From Varibaculum massiliense (GTDB lineage: Bacteria > Actinomycetota > Actinomycetes > Actinomycetales > Actinomycetaceae): DNA of 64,000 bases. A program made the translations under genes and the position numbers. Below the pieces are notes generated by a model that saw nothing but the letters and a program-made list of their open reading frames with translations, made no database searches and was not told the DNA's origin. Location: positions 1,302,001-1,366,000 of the forward strand of contig NZ_FNWI01000004.1 in NCBI RefSeq assembly GCF_900106855.1, given 5' to 3'. Position 1 is the stretch's first letter. Every line of letters begins with the position of its first letter. Of this stretch, positions 1 through 9,213 are shown in pieces.

Positions 1-1605
1 CGAGACTACTCGCGGCTCCGGGGCAATCATTAAATCGATATTTACCTGCTGTTTTACTATCGATTCGGTAGAGGATTTAGTGGAGGCCGCCAGGGTTGCT
101 CCCACCGCAACCAGGGCGACCCCAATCATCAGGGCAGCTGCCGTGTTGGCAGTTTGTCGCAGGTTAGCTGTTAGGGTGCGCATCGCTAGGCGAGCATGAG
201 GGCGCAGCCACCAAAGTAGCCCCGCTAGAATTCTCACCACGACTGCGGCCAAAGGGGTCACCAAAATCAGCATGGATAGTAAAAATAGGGCGGCACCGAT
301 TCCTAGCCAAAGACCGCTTTTGCCCCCATCAGAGGAGGCCCAGATCAGCAGTCCCACAGCGACCGCCAGGACTACCGCCCCAATAATCGCGCGTGGCCAT
401 ACCGGATTTTGAGTTTGGGTATTTTGCCGCATCGCCTCTACCGGAGGAGTTAGTGCCGCGGAGCGAGCCGGCCAGAGGGAACCGATTACCGTCACGATTA
501 CTCCTACGGTTAAAGCCAGGAGAGTAATAGACCATGACCAGCCGATTTGTAGCATTTCGAAACCGGATTGCGTCAACCCCCAGGAAACCAGGCGGGTCAG
601 CAAATAGCCTCCTCCCACCCCGATTAGGGAACCTAAAATCCCCACTAGTAACCCTTGGAAAGCGACCACGAAGAATACTTGCCCTCCGCTAGCGCCGATT
701 GCCCGCAACATGGCGAATTGCGGTTGCTGGGCACGCACCATCATTTGGAAGGTGTTGGTAATAATAAACGCCCCTACAAATAGGGCGATTGCCGCGAATA
801 CTAGCAAAAACACGTTCACAAAATCGAGGGACGTGGAAGCCGCGGTATTGATTTCCTCGTTATATTCCGCCTGGGTCATTACCTCTGCGCTACCCGAAAA
901 CTCCTGGTTCAACGCGCTTCGAAGCGTTGTTAGAGACGCTCCTTTCTCAGCGGTGATAGCGATGGTAGTAGTTGCCGGGGGCAGAGGTTTTTGGGTCAGC
1001 GCTTCAAAGCCGTCCTCAGACACAAAAATATAGTTGGTAAAAGCTACTGGATCGGGGAAACGATAAATGCCGGAAACTTTGGCGGATTTTCCTTCGCTGG
1101 AAACATAAACTTTCAGGCTTTTACCAGTCGAGATTCCCAGGCGCTTAGCCGCAGATTCCTCTAAAGCAACCTCGGCGTTACCTTTGGGAGCCTCACCTTT
1201 AACTAGACGCGGCTGGGTGGAATGACCCGGATAAATCACCTGTAAAATCGAGACTTGCTCGCCTTTCCCCAGACGTTTACTGTCCTGGTCAGTCAGCATA
1301 CAAACATCTGTCAAATAGGGGTCAGCGTGTTTGACCCCGGAAACTTCCTTGGCCTGGCGCGCCGCCTTTACCGGCACACTTGATCGTACCGGTGCTTCTC
1401 CTTCCACTTTTTCGCCTTGCACCTTCCCTACCAGGTAATAGTCATAAGTATTGGCGGAAGAAATTAGGGAATTATAGGAATCAGAGAGGGTGGCGCGGAG
1501 GGCGAAAATCCCCGATAAGAAAGCTACCCCCAGCACTACCGCTAGCAGCGCCATCTGGAAACGCACCAGGTGGGCGCGCAGGTTCCGCCAAGCGATCCTA
1601 ATCAT
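1..1605 (-). CDS. FtsX/MacB-type ABC transporter permease (3' end cut by window edge)
   Basis: The reverse strand is open from an ATG at 1605 down to base 1 with no stop, so the gene runs off the left edge; about 535 codons are visible. The N-terminus ([16 protein letters not shown], then a hydrophobic helix) is the usual start of FtsX/MacB permeases: cytoplasmic basic segment, TM1, then a large extracytoplasmic domain. Hydrophobic helices return in the region 800-100, and a second extracytoplasmic block begins near base 100 (VGATLAASTKSSTESIV), so the protein should have the duplicated two-block layout of large FtsX-like permeases. Its ATG overlaps the TGA of the upstream ATPase gene by four bases (ATGA, 1602-1605), so the two are translationally coupled and presumably form one transporter. 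The family moves lipids, peptides or drugs, or activates envelope enzymes; the substrate cannot be read from the sequence. Confidence 0.88.
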   Translation of the reverse strand, partial: MIRIAWRNLRAHLVRFQMALLAVVLGVAFLSGIFALRATLSDSYNSLISSANTYDYYLVGKVQGEKVEGEAPVRSSVPVKAARQAKEVSGVKHADPYLTDVCMLTDQDSKRLGKGEQVSILQVIYPGHSTQPRLVKGEAPKGNAEVALEESAAKRLGISTGKSLKVYVSSEGKSAKVSGIYRFPDPVAFTNYIFVSEDGFEALTQKPLPPATTTIAITAEKGASLTTLRSALNQEFSGSAEVMTQAEYNEEINTAASTSLDFVNVFLLVFAAIALFVGAFIITNTFQMMVRAQQPQFAMLRAIGASGGQVFFVVAFQGLLVGILGSLIGVGGGYLLTRLVSWGLTQSGFEMLQIGWSWSITLLALTVGVIVTVIGSLWPARSAALTPPVEAMRQNTQTQNPVWPRAIIGAVVLAVAVGLLIWASSDGGKSGLWLGIGAALFLLSMLILVTPLAAVVVRILAGLLWWLRPHARLAMRTLTANLRQTANTAAALMIGVALVAVGATLAASTKSSTESIVKQQVNIDLMIAPEPRVVS

Positions 1606-3647
1606 GCTTTATCCTGGGGTTCTTGGAAAGATGCAATCGCGTCTTGCGAGGAATCCAGCAATGCTTCGGCCTTCTTAATCATGGCCAGCAGGCGCTGTTT
1701 TTCCTGGCTCAAGGTTTCTTCCGGAGTCCGCGGTATCGGACTGCTCTTGCCACTTTCCTTGTCTTTATTGGCGTTTTCGGCAGCTGAATCAGCGGCGTTA
1801 GCAGTTCTTCTCAGTGGGGTTTCCTGGGGGTATGCCGGCGAATTTGCCAGTTCGCTCTTTGCTTTTACCCCGCGATTTCGGAGGGAAATCTTGGAAGTTT
1901 CTCTCGAACTTACTGGGCTTTTAGCTGCCGTGGTTACCTGTTCTCCAGCGGGTGCTACCGCGCTTTTACCCGCGGGCGCGTCCTCCCAAAAACCGGAGGT
2001 TTCGCTTACGGGATTAGAAAACACTGAATAAAGTTCTGACCAGCGCTTACTTTCATCCGATTTTCGGGAATCTTTTTCGGAGGGGGACTTTGGTGCTTCT
2101 TGGGGGCGGGTAGGCGCTACCGGGGAGCTGGCGGGCTTTTTGGGTAGCGGTTTCACTCCCCCCTCTGCCACTGGTGCCGGTGCCACCTGTTTCTTTGCCG
2201 GTAAGTCCTTAACATCGCCACTACCTCTAACTTTACTGTATGAGGCTTTAGGGTTAAGTTTTTGCTGGCGTTGAGGAAGTGCAGAAGCTGCCGGCTTGGC
2301 GGCAGCGCCTTTGTCCTTGCTGGTCTTAACGGGTTCTTGCCCTGGTTTAGGGGTCCATCCCGCCCAAGTGGTACCCCGTTCATCGTGGGTTTCCCACACG
2401 CTGCCGCTCAGCTGCGCAGTTCCCTTCTTAGGAGCGGTTTTTGATGTAGCTGAAGAAGTAAGTTTACTGGTGGAGGGGGTGCTCTTTGCTGCAGTGGTTT
2501 TCTTCGCTGCCTTCGGGGTAAGTTTCTCTCCGGCGAGGGCGCGCCGCGCTCCTTCCTTAGTGCGCAGTTCCGCAGGTACCACCGGTTTAGCCGGTCCCAT
2601 GAGGGCGTTGAGTGTCCCGGTATCTAGACCCGCTACCGGGTTAACTGCCGAGGGAGGAACCGGTGAGCCGGTAGCCGGAATGGTTTGCACTTCGATTTTG
2701 GCGCCCCGTGCCACCTGTAAGTTCGCTAGTTTTTCCTGCATCTTTTCCCGGTCAGGCCAAGCCCCCGGCTTACTGCCCGCCGGCAAGAAGCCTTTATCGG
2801 TTTGCGTAGTGGTTTCTAGACGGTTAAGACGTCCCCGCGACTCTTCCAAAGGATGTTTTTGTACGAACTGTGGCAACTCGGTTTGCGCTGCCAAGACCCG
2901 TTCACGCTCGGGATGATCTAGTTCGGCAACGATTTTGCCGTCTAAAAGGAAAAGTACCCGGTCAGCATAGGCGGCAGCCGAGGCCTCGTGCGTAACCATC
3001 ACTACTGATTGTCCAAAGTCATTGACCGCTTCCCGCAGATAACGTAGCACTTGCTGCGAGGATTCAGAATCTAGGTTCCCGGTGGGTTCATCTGCAAATA
3101 GTACTACCGCATCTTGCATTAAGGCACGGGCGCAAGCTACTCGTTGCTGCTGTCCCCCAGAAAGTTCCGAAGGGCGATGAGTTAAACGATCTTCCAGACC
3201 TAAAGCTGCCACTACCCGGTCAAAACGTTCTCGCGGGACTTTGCGGCGGGCAATCTGGAAAGGTAACAGGATGTTCTCTTTCGCGCTCAGCGTGGGGATT
3301 AGGTTAAATGCTTGGAAAATAAAACCGATATGGTCGCGGCGTAGCCGGGTGAGGCGGCGTTGATTCATCCCTACGATTTCGGTGCCATCGATCTTAATAG
3401 AGCCGGAAGTAGCAGATTCAAAACCCGCTAAACAGTGCATAAACGTAGATTTGCCAGAACCAGACGGTCCCATAATCGCGGTGAAGCGCCTGCGGGCAAT
3501 CCCGATGGAAATATGATCGAGGGCACGCACCTTGCCCGCGCCCGAGACATAATCTTTGGTCAAGTTATTGACCGAAATTACGGGATCAGAAACGCTGGAA
3601 GGCAATTTGAGTCCAGTATTAAGGCGGGCGTCTGCGGGGTTCACCAT
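1602..3647 (-). CDS. ABC transporter ATPase (LolD/MacB type) with ~430-residue disordered C-terminal extension
   Basis: Residues ~25-250 form a complete ABC ATPase: Walker A GPSGSGKS, signature LSGGQQQR, Walker B VLFADEPT followed by G-N-L-D and the switch histidine in VMVTHE. This is the MacB/LolD/FtsE-like subgroup that partners FtsX-type permeases, matching the permease gene that overlaps its stop codon. I start it at the ATG at 3647 ([10 protein letters not shown]), since the reading frame upstream to 3842 would run into the promoter region of the divergent gene and encodes no ATPase sequence. After the ATPase domain come roughly 430 residues rich in Pro, Ala, Ser, Thr and Lys without any recognisable fold, ending in a short helical stretch ([20 protein letters not shown]). 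LolD-type ATPases are usually 220-260 residues, so the 681-residue length is unusual. ATPase role is near certain; the function of the tail is unknown. Confidence 0.88.
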   Translation of the reverse strand: MVNPADARLNTGLKLPSSVSDPVISVNNLTKDYVSGAGKVRALDHISIGIARRRFTAIMGPSGSGKSTFMHCLAGFESATSGSIKIDGTEIVGMNQRRLTRLRRDHIGFIFQAFNLIPTLSAKENILLPFQIARRKVPRERFDRVVAALGLEDRLTHRPSELSGGQQQRVACARALMQDAVVLFADEPTGNLDSESSQQVLRYLREAVNDFGQSVVMVTHEASAAAYADRVLFLLDGKIVAELDHPERERVLAAQTELPQFVQKHPLEESRGRLNRLETTTQTDKGFLPAGSKPGAWPDREKMQEKLANLQVARGAKIEVQTIPATGSPVPPSAVNPVAGLDTGTLNALMGPAKPVVPAELRTKEGARRALAGEKLTPKAAKKTTAAKSTPSTSKLTSSATSKTAPKKGTAQLSGSVWETHDERGTTWAGWTPKPGQEPVKTSKDKGAAAKPAASALPQRQQKLNPKASYSKVRGSGDVKDLPAKKQVAPAPVAEGGVKPLPKKPASSPVAPTRPQEAPKSPSEKDSRKSDESKRWSELYSVFSNPVSETSGFWEDAPAGKSAVAPAGEQVTTAAKSPVSSRETSKISLRNRGVKAKSELANSPAYPQETPLRRTANAADSAAENANKDKESGKSSPIPRTPEETLSQEKQRLLAMIKKAEALLDSSQDAIASFQEPQDKA

Positions 3648-3810
3648 GTGTTTTATGTTAGCGCATCCCACGAGAAGTGCAGGTAGTGCCACTCGCACCG
3701 TCCGTACACAAGCGCGAATAATCCCCTCGTTTCCTGGCTTAGTTATCGGGCAGTCGAAGCCAATTCTGCTTCTGACTATGGTGCAAACAACGAGACGAAA
3801 GGGGAAAACT

Positions 3811-4074
3811 ATGACGAGCGAGGTGGCAATAGCCGCCAGCATCAGCTCCGATATGCGACAGGCGGCAAAGCAGGCTGCCTCCAGTGCGGGACAACTAGCG
3901 GGAATGGATTTACGTAACCAATGGGAATCTAGAGCAGCCGATCAGGCTCAACGAATTTTACAATCCCGTGAACAGGAAATGTCCGCTCTTGCCCAGGCGG
4001 CAGCGGCAACGGCCAGGTTAGCGGAACAAGCTACCCGCTCCCTACTGGCATTGCAACAGACAGGAAAGCTGTAA
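3811..4074 (+). CDS. Small alanine-rich helical protein, WXG100/EsxA-like size (unknown)
   Basis: This is an 87-residue, Ala/Gln-rich protein with no signal peptide or membrane segment. It is predicted by eye to be two helices: residues ~8-30 and ~40-85, the latter with heptad-like spacing (LAQAAAATARLAEQATRSLLAL). The ATG at 3811 follows a purine-rich GAAAGGGG ribosome-binding site. The next gene starts 9 nt after its stop and encodes a protein with a similar helical N-terminus plus a lipase-like domain, so the two are probably co-expressed and may interact. Small helical partner proteins encoded just upstream of large LXG- or EspC-like effectors are known in type VII secretion. No W-X-G turn is visible, so membership in the WXG100 family is inferred from size, composition and context only. 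Confidence 0.6.
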   Translation: MTSEVAIAASISSDMRQAAKQAASSAGQLAGMDLRNQWESRAADQAQRILQSREQEMSALAQAAAATARLAEQATRSLLALQQTGKL

Positions 4075-4082
4075 GGCATCCC

Positions 4083-5450
4083 GTGTCTAGCGAGATTAAA
4101 CTGCCGCCCATCAGTGTAAGCGGCGGTCATCAAATGGGTATCGATACCGGCACTATCCGTGCCAGTGCGTATGCATTAACCCCTCCGGCAACCAGTGCCT
4201 TGCAGGTGCAGCAGACCGCCAACGATGCTCTCTCCGCTGCCGCCAGCCTTCCGCGTATCCCTATAGTGGTAGCGCTAATCCAATCCTTATTAACCCTGCG
4301 ACAGGCAGCTGCAGATACCTGCACTCATATCGTCACTCTGAAACGCAATTTACTGGGGGCAGCTGAGCGCTACGAAAACAGCGAAGCCCGTTCACGCAAA
4401 TATGTTTCTTCCCTGGACTCGCTGCCATTTTTTGTACTTGGCGGGGGCGCTCTTGGCTATTCACTCTGGAAAGAATGGGATAAGAAACTGGCCACTAATC
4501 CGCTGTGGATTGAGCGAGGTGCCTGGGAGGACGACAATCCGTTGCTGGCATTTTTAGGCAACGCGAACGAGGACTACAGAGGAATGTTTCTCGCAATCCC
4601 TTCTGCCATATTAGCTCTGGAAATAAAGCTGTCACGTGGACCAAGCAGCCTGAAAGTGGCGCCCAAGATCGGCGCTAAACGCAGCAATGTCCCAGTTCCT
4701 TTAGACGCCTACGGATTGGTTACCCAATTCAACCAGGCAAAAGCCTATCCCGATCACGGGGAGATTCGGGTAGTTAAATACCGTACGGGAAAAAATATTG
4801 CCTGGCGGGTAGATATTCGCGGTACCCAAGTCTGGAGCGCTCGTGGGCCGCATCCACAAGATATGCGCACTAATCTGCAAACTAATGCGGCCGGTTTGGC
4901 AGGAAGTTCTGATATGACCAAAGCGGTTACCCGCGCTCTCGATCAGGCTGGATATCACCGCGGTCAGCCGGTAGAACTGATTGGACATTCCCAAGGGGGA
5001 GCCGTGGCGGCGCAGATAGGCGCGAATCCCTATTTAGCGAAAAAATATAACGTCAAAAGTGTGGTGACTATGGGATCTAATATCGGAAGTTTCCGCCCGG
5101 CACGGGGGGTACATATAGTGGCGTTAGAAAATGGTGCCGATGTGGTACCGCGTCTGGATGGGCGGACAAATCCCAATGTACCTAATCTGACTACGGTGCA
5201 AACCTACCGGGACAATCAGGGATTGGGCGCCAATCATTCTAAAGAGCTATATGCGCAGATAGCAAAGGCTTGGCAACACTCGGGTGACGGCGACTATTAC
5301 CGTTTTATTGAGACGCGTAACCATAATTTAGGGATAAATAAAAGCACCACTGCCAGCGCGCAATCCTTTGTGGTAAACCGCGAGGAAGCTCCACAACCGG
5401 AAAGTTCCAAAGCTTTTGAAAAGTTACTGCAATCTTGGGGAGCGAGTTAA
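4083..5450 (+). CDS. Helical N-terminal domain fused to alpha/beta-hydrolase (lipase-like); candidate secreted effector
   Basis: The 455-residue protein has a helical N-terminus (residues ~15-110) resembling EspC/LXG-type secretion domains, a short hydrophobic stretch near 115-128, and a C-terminal alpha/beta-hydrolase. The nucleophile elbow GHSQGG places the catalytic Ser at residue 303. A plausible acid is Asp353 (NGADVVPRLDG) and the base His385 (GANHSKELY), the order expected for lipase-3-like enzymes. There is no N-terminal Sec signal or lipobox, so if exported it would use a type VII-like route. I use the GTG at 4083 (MSSEIKLPP); an ATG at 4134 (MGIDTGTIR) is an alternative. It lies 9 nt after the small helical protein gene. 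A phospholipase or esterase activity is inferred from the triad; substrate and secretion remain hypotheses. Confidence 0.65.
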   Translation: MSSEIKLPPISVSGGHQMGIDTGTIRASAYALTPPATSALQVQQTANDALSAAASLPRIPIVVALIQSLLTLRQAAADTCTHIVTLKRNLLGAAERYENSEARSRKYVSSLDSLPFFVLGGGALGYSLWKEWDKKLATNPLWIERGAWEDDNPLLAFLGNANEDYRGMFLAIPSAILALEIKLSRGPSSLKVAPKIGAKRSNVPVPLDAYGLVTQFNQAKAYPDHGEIRVVKYRTGKNIAWRVDIRGTQVWSARGPHPQDMRTNLQTNAAGLAGSSDMTKAVTRALDQAGYHRGQPVELIGHSQGGAVAAQIGANPYLAKKYNVKSVVTMGSNIGSFRPARGVHIVALENGADVVPRLDGRTNPNVPNLTTVQTYRDNQGLGANHSKELYAQIAKAWQHSGDGDYYRFIETRNHNLGINKSTTASAQSFVVNREEAPQPESSKAFEKLLQSWGAS

Positions 5451-5451
5451 C

Positions 5452-5464
5452 CCCGCAAAGCGGG
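5452..5464. terminator. Short hairpin between convergent genes
   Basis: CCCGC-AAA-GCGGG lies directly after the stop at 5450, in the 77-bp gap between the convergent lipase-like gene and the membrane-protein gene. It has no clear T-run, so termination is only a guess. Confidence 0.3.
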
Positions 5465-5527
5465 AGCTTACCCCGGAAAACAAGTGACTCAAGTGGCTGC
5501 GAATAGCCAGGCCAAAAGCCGCGGAAC

Positions 5528-7078
5528 CTATACCAGCAGGGTGATTAGTACCAGCATGGCTACCGCTATCTCGATAAAACCAACTCGGGAAACCGTGACT
5601 AGCTGCGCATAACGCTGCTGGAGCAGCGGTACTGCCAGGGAGCGTACGAATAGCAGCACCCAAACCACCAGGTGCCACCAGGTTACCCAACCTAAAATAA
5701 AGAATCCTACGACTACTGCAGTCAACATGGCGTGACAGGCGACCGAGAATGCTAAAAATACTTGCGATCCGCGTTGGCGCACCAGGGAACGCACGTAGGG
5801 AATAGTTGACCAATAGTAAGAGGTAACTATCCAGGCAACAACCAGCATCCAGCTCCATCCTTGCAGGTTGCCAGTGGGGGAAACCACCCATTCAATATTG
5901 CTGGTGGCGGTATGTTCTAGCCAGGAAAATGGGGCGAAGGAACGCGAAAACTGGGTTCCAATATCGTAGGCCACCAGGGTCATCACTCCGGTAGCCAATA
6001 TGGTGGAGGTGCGCGCCAATAGGGAACGTTCCCGGTGGCGTACCGATTCGGTAACTGCGATTACAATCAGCGGGAAGAAAACTATTGCCCATTCCAGCAG
6101 GGGAGGAGCTAATAAAAGGCAAACTATTCCTAAAATAAGGGTTATCACCCCATAGATTTGCAAAGGCTTGAAGTAGCGGTCTTTGCGGTGGGAGCGTAGC
6201 CAAATTCCTCCCACGTTAAACGCGAAATATCCGCAAATCCACAACGCGAACACTAACCAGTGAATCCAGCGCAGTGAAGATTCGATAACTCCAATCCAAT
6301 AGGGGAGCAACGCCATCGCATAAGCGCCCTCTTGTGCAGGTACCCAACCGGCACGTGCCCACCGCCCCCAACGGAAATCGTTTTTACTTTTTTGCTTTAC
6401 GGTTTTTTCTCTTGCATTTTTACCCGCATCTTTTCCTCTAGCCGAGTGATCTTCGTGACCGGAGGGCTTGGCTAGCTGCGAAAACTCCGTGTGAGTGACT
6501 CGCCGAAACCTAGAAGTGCGCGCTTGCACTCCCGGCAGATGCAGTTTTTCTAGTGCCGGCGAAACTTTTTCCTTCGCCGGCGCGGCCTCAGCGGACTCCT
6601 GAGTGTTGTCTGCCGGGTTCGCGGAGCTAGTCTGATTGGCATCCCTTAGCAAAGGAGCATGCACCTTCTGGATATTGCCGGTGTTGGGAACAGCAGTTAC
6701 CCCTCCGGTGGCGGTAATCGTCGATCCGTCCTCGGCGCTAAACCCCTGAGGTTTGCGGGCTAGTAACGAACGCCGTTGCGGCTGATTATTACGTCCTGGA
6801 AGGGGGCTATCACCGCTGCTGGTAGCAAGTTGATGCGTATCATCTAGTTTGCGAGCAGCGCCCTCCGCGCCGCTTTCTTGTACAGGTAGAGAGCCTGCGC
6901 CCTGGGGAGTTTCCGCCGCATCCGAGTCAGGAAAAGTGTCTTTACCAGCGCGGGTATGTAAAGAAGCGTTCGGAATAGTGCTGCGCAACGGTTGCCCCTG
7001 AGAGGACATCTCCGCTCGCTTTTCCTTGTCCGCATCCGAAAAATTTTCGGACTTTGCGGCTCCGTACGCTTTTGACAC
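5528..7078 (-). CDS. Polytopic membrane protein with ~250-residue disordered N-terminus (unknown)
   Basis: I do not recognise this 516-residue protein. The first ~250 residues are polar and low-complexity (Ser, Pro, Ala, Glu, Lys) with a basic stretch near 215-240 (RGKDAGKNAREKTVKQKSKN). The remaining half holds about eight hydrophobic segments, starting near residue 255 (YAMALLPYWIGVIESSL) and ending at the C-terminus (IAVAMLVLITLLV). The longest frame starts with GTG at 7078; an ATG at 7009 (MSSQGQPLRS), preceded by AAGGAAAAG, is a good alternative. The gene is convergent with the lipase-like gene and divergent from the oxidoreductase cluster. The layout (long soluble disordered tail followed by a helical membrane domain) recurs in the protein at 12280-13320, so the two may be distant relatives. 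Confidence 0.7.
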   Translation of the reverse strand: MSKAYGAAKSENFSDADKEKRAEMSSQGQPLRSTIPNASLHTRAGKDTFPDSDAAETPQGAGSLPVQESGAEGAARKLDDTHQLATSSGDSPLPGRNNQPQRRSLLARKPQGFSAEDGSTITATGGVTAVPNTGNIQKVHAPLLRDANQTSSANPADNTQESAEAAPAKEKVSPALEKLHLPGVQARTSRFRRVTHTEFSQLAKPSGHEDHSARGKDAGKNAREKTVKQKSKNDFRWGRWARAGWVPAQEGAYAMALLPYWIGVIESSLRWIHWLVFALWICGYFAFNVGGIWLRSHRKDRYFKPLQIYGVITLILGIVCLLLAPPLLEWAIVFFPLIVIAVTESVRHRERSLLARTSTILATGVMTLVAYDIGTQFSRSFAPFSWLEHTATSNIEWVVSPTGNLQGWSWMLVVAWIVTSYYWSTIPYVRSLVRQRGSQVFLAFSVACHAMLTAVVVGFFILGWVTWWHLVVWVLLFVRSLAVPLLQQRYAQLVTVSRVGFIEIAVAMLVLITLLV

Positions 7079-7360
7079 ATGGGCAACCGTACTATGAACT
7101 CATGAGATTCTGCTTAATCCTGGCTCACGAAGCGGCAACGATTCGGTATCAAATAGATATATAAGCGCCGGTTACAGCGTAAAATAACACTTTGGTCACA
7201 ATTTTAACAGGGCTAAAAAGTGCGATTTTTCTTAATTAAGATACATTCGCGTCAGGGAATCCGTTGACTGTTACCCGAGCTGCGATTATTAAAAACGCTG
7301 GTAGTCGCGGTTTAAAAACTAGATGTCTTTTTGCTGGGACCGCAGTCCTAAGGTGAAAGT

Positions 7361-7936
7361 ATGACTGAAGTTCGTATTCATGGCAGAGGCGGACAAGGGG
7401 TCGTAACTGCAGCTGATTTGATTGCCTATGCGGCGTTCACCGATGGGCATCATGCGCAGGCGTTCCCTTCCTTTGGCTCTGAGCGCACCGGCGCTCCGGT
7501 GGTTTCCTATTGCCGTATTGAAGATAAAGAAATCCGTACCCGCGAACCCGTACAGGAACCCGACCTGGTGGTGGTGCAAGATGCCACCCTACTGGCGATT
7601 ATGGACGTGTTTTCGGGTCTGAAGCCGGACGGTTTCGCCCTGGTGAACTCGGCCAAGTCAGCCGCTGAATTGGGGATTGAGGAGGTAGTCGCTGCCCACC
7701 CGCAAGGGCACGTGGTGATGATTCCGGCTACCGAAATCGCCAAGAAACACCTGGGACGTCCCCTACCGAACGCAGTGATGCTGGGGGGAGCGGCTGCCCT
7801 GACTGGTCTGGTGCGCCTATCCAGCGTTACCCAGGCGATTCAAAACCGCTTCCACGGCAAAGTGGGCGAGGGCAACGTGGCCGCCGCAGTTGCCGCTTAC
7901 GAAATGGTCAGCTCGATGAAAGAAGAGGCCAAGTAA
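7361..7936 (+). CDS. porG: 2-oxoacid:ferredoxin oxidoreductase, gamma subunit
   Basis: The 191-residue protein begins TEVRIHGRGGQGVVTAADL, the glycine-rich start typical of the gamma subunit (POR/VOR gamma, about 180-200 residues) of thiamine-diphosphate 2-oxoacid:ferredoxin oxidoreductases. Such enzymes oxidatively decarboxylate pyruvate, 2-oxoisovalerate or similar acids to acyl-CoA and pass electrons to ferredoxin. Later family landmarks include the FPSFGSERTGAPV segment (residues ~36-48). The ATG at 7361 follows a purine-rich AAGGTGAAAG. It is the first gene of a tight four-gene operon (gamma, alpha, beta, flavoprotein-ferredoxin); the alpha gene starts 2 nt after its stop. Substrate cannot be decided from sequence alone; pyruvate is the simplest guess for a facultative fermentative actinobacterium. 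Confidence 0.92.
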   Translation: MTEVRIHGRGGQGVVTAADLIAYAAFTDGHHAQAFPSFGSERTGAPVVSYCRIEDKEIRTREPVQEPDLVVVQDATLLAIMDVFSGLKPDGFALVNSAKSAAELGIEEVVAAHPQGHVVMIPATEIAKKHLGRPLPNAVMLGGAAALTGLVRLSSVTQAIQNRFHGKVGEGNVAAAVAAYEMVSSMKEEAK

Positions 7937-7937
7937 C

Positions 7938-9203
7938 GTGCTAAAACAAATCGAAGGTTCGCAAGCTATTGCGCAATCAGTTGCTGCCTGCAGTCCCGAA
8001 GTTATCAGCGCCTACCCGATTAGCCCCCAAACCCACATCGTAGAGGCACTATCTGCGCTGGTGAAAGCGGGCAAGCTGGGCAGCGCCGAATATATCAATG
8101 TCGAATCCGAGTTCGCAGCCATGTCAGCCTGCATCGGAGCTTCGGCAGTGGGGGCGCGCACCTATACCGCCACCGCCTCCCAGGGACTGCTCTACATGGT
8201 AGAGGCAGTCTATAATGCTTCTGGCCTGGGATTGCCGATTGTAATGACCGTGGCTAACCGGGCGATCGGCGGGCCCATCAACATTTGGAATGACCACTCC
8301 GACACCATGAGCCAACGCGAATCCGGGTGGCTGCAACTGTTCGCCGAGAATAACCAGGAAGCCTCGGATTTGCACGTACAAGCCTTCAGGATTGCCGAAG
8401 AACTTTCAGTTCCGGTGATGGTATGTATGGATGGCTTTATTTTGACCCACGCGGTGGAACAGGTAGATGTACCGGAAAAAGAGCAGGTAGAAAAGTTCCT
8501 GCCCCCTTATAGTCCCCGCGTCGTCCTCGACCCGACCGATCCCATTACTATTGGGGCGATGGTGGGGCCGGAAGCCTTTACCGAAGTAAAGTACCTTCAG
8601 CACGTAAAGCAACTGCAAGCCCTAGAGCTTATCCCCAAGGTTCAGGCAGAGTTTAAGGAAGTTTTCGGACGCGATTCCGGCGGGCTGGTGCGTCCCTACC
8701 GGATCGAGGACGCCGAAACCGTAATCGTAGCCATGGGCTCGGTGCTGGGAACCATTAAAGATGTAGTCGACCAGCGCCGGGATAAAGGCGAAAAGCTTGG
8801 GGTACTGGGGATTTGTTCCTTCCGTCCCTTCCCCTTCGAGCAGGTAGCCAAGTATTTGGGGGGTGCCAAGCGCTTTGTGTGCCTAGAGAAAGCTTTCTCC
8901 TTAGGCATCGGGGGAATCGTGGCCACCCATTGCCGCTCTGCTCTTTCGCGCGCCGGTAAGTCAGTTCGTGACTATGAAGTGATTGCCGGTTTGGGCGGGC
9001 GCAACATTACTGAGCGTTCTCTAGACCAGATGCTTGATCAGGTAGCCGCCGATCAGCTAGAACACCTAACCTTCTTGGATTTGGACCAGGAACTGGTCGA
9101 GGCAGAGCTGGAACGGGAGAAAGCCACCCGGCGTTCTGGTCCGATCAGTGAAAACATTCAACGTCACGCCACTCAGCGTGCCAATGCGGCGCGCGGAATT
9201 TAG
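7938..9203 (+). CDS. porA: 2-oxoacid:ferredoxin oxidoreductase, alpha subunit
   Basis: The 421-residue protein opens with EGSQAIAQSVAACSPEVISAYPISPQTH, the PorA/VorA signature in which the YPI(S/T)P motif forms part of the pyrimidine side of the TPP site. The following ESEFAAMSACIGASAVGARTYTATASQGL segment is also characteristic. Domain order is pyrimidine-binding transketolase-like domain (~1-200) then a C-terminal transketolase-like domain (~240-380, with LGICSFRPFP and the LEKAFSLGIGG segment). It starts with GTG at 7938, 2 nt past the gamma stop, and its stop is followed at once by the AGGAGG of the beta gene, so expression is coupled. It assembles with gamma and beta into the CoA-acylating oxidoreductase. 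Confidence 0.93.
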   Translation: MLKQIEGSQAIAQSVAACSPEVISAYPISPQTHIVEALSALVKAGKLGSAEYINVESEFAAMSACIGASAVGARTYTATASQGLLYMVEAVYNASGLGLPIVMTVANRAIGGPINIWNDHSDTMSQRESGWLQLFAENNQEASDLHVQAFRIAEELSVPVMVCMDGFILTHAVEQVDVPEKEQVEKFLPPYSPRVVLDPTDPITIGAMVGPEAFTEVKYLQHVKQLQALELIPKVQAEFKEVFGRDSGGLVRPYRIEDAETVIVAMGSVLGTIKDVVDQRRDKGEKLGVLGICSFRPFPFEQVAKYLGGAKRFVCLEKAFSLGIGGIVATHCRSALSRAGKSVRDYEVIAGLGGRNITERSLDQMLDQVAADQLEHLTFLDLDQELVEAELEREKATRRSGPISENIQRHATQRANAARGI

Positions 9204-9207
9204 GAGG
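9202..9207 (+). promoter_or_regulatory. Strong ribosome-binding site deciding the porB start
   Basis: AGGAGG overlaps the porA stop TAG and lies 6 nt before the ATG at 9214. This fixes the porB start there rather than at the in-frame ATG at 9148 inside porA. Confidence 0.8.
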
Positions 9208-9213
9208 CAGGTA

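Noticed and set aside
3648-3842. Extension of the ABC ATPase start to 3842
   Set aside because: The added residues are hydrophobic and unlike an ATPase, and would overlap the promoter/start region of the divergent gene at 3811.
9148-9213. Upstream start for porB inside porA
   Set aside because: A strong AGGAGG at 9202-9207 sets the start at 9214, directly after porA.
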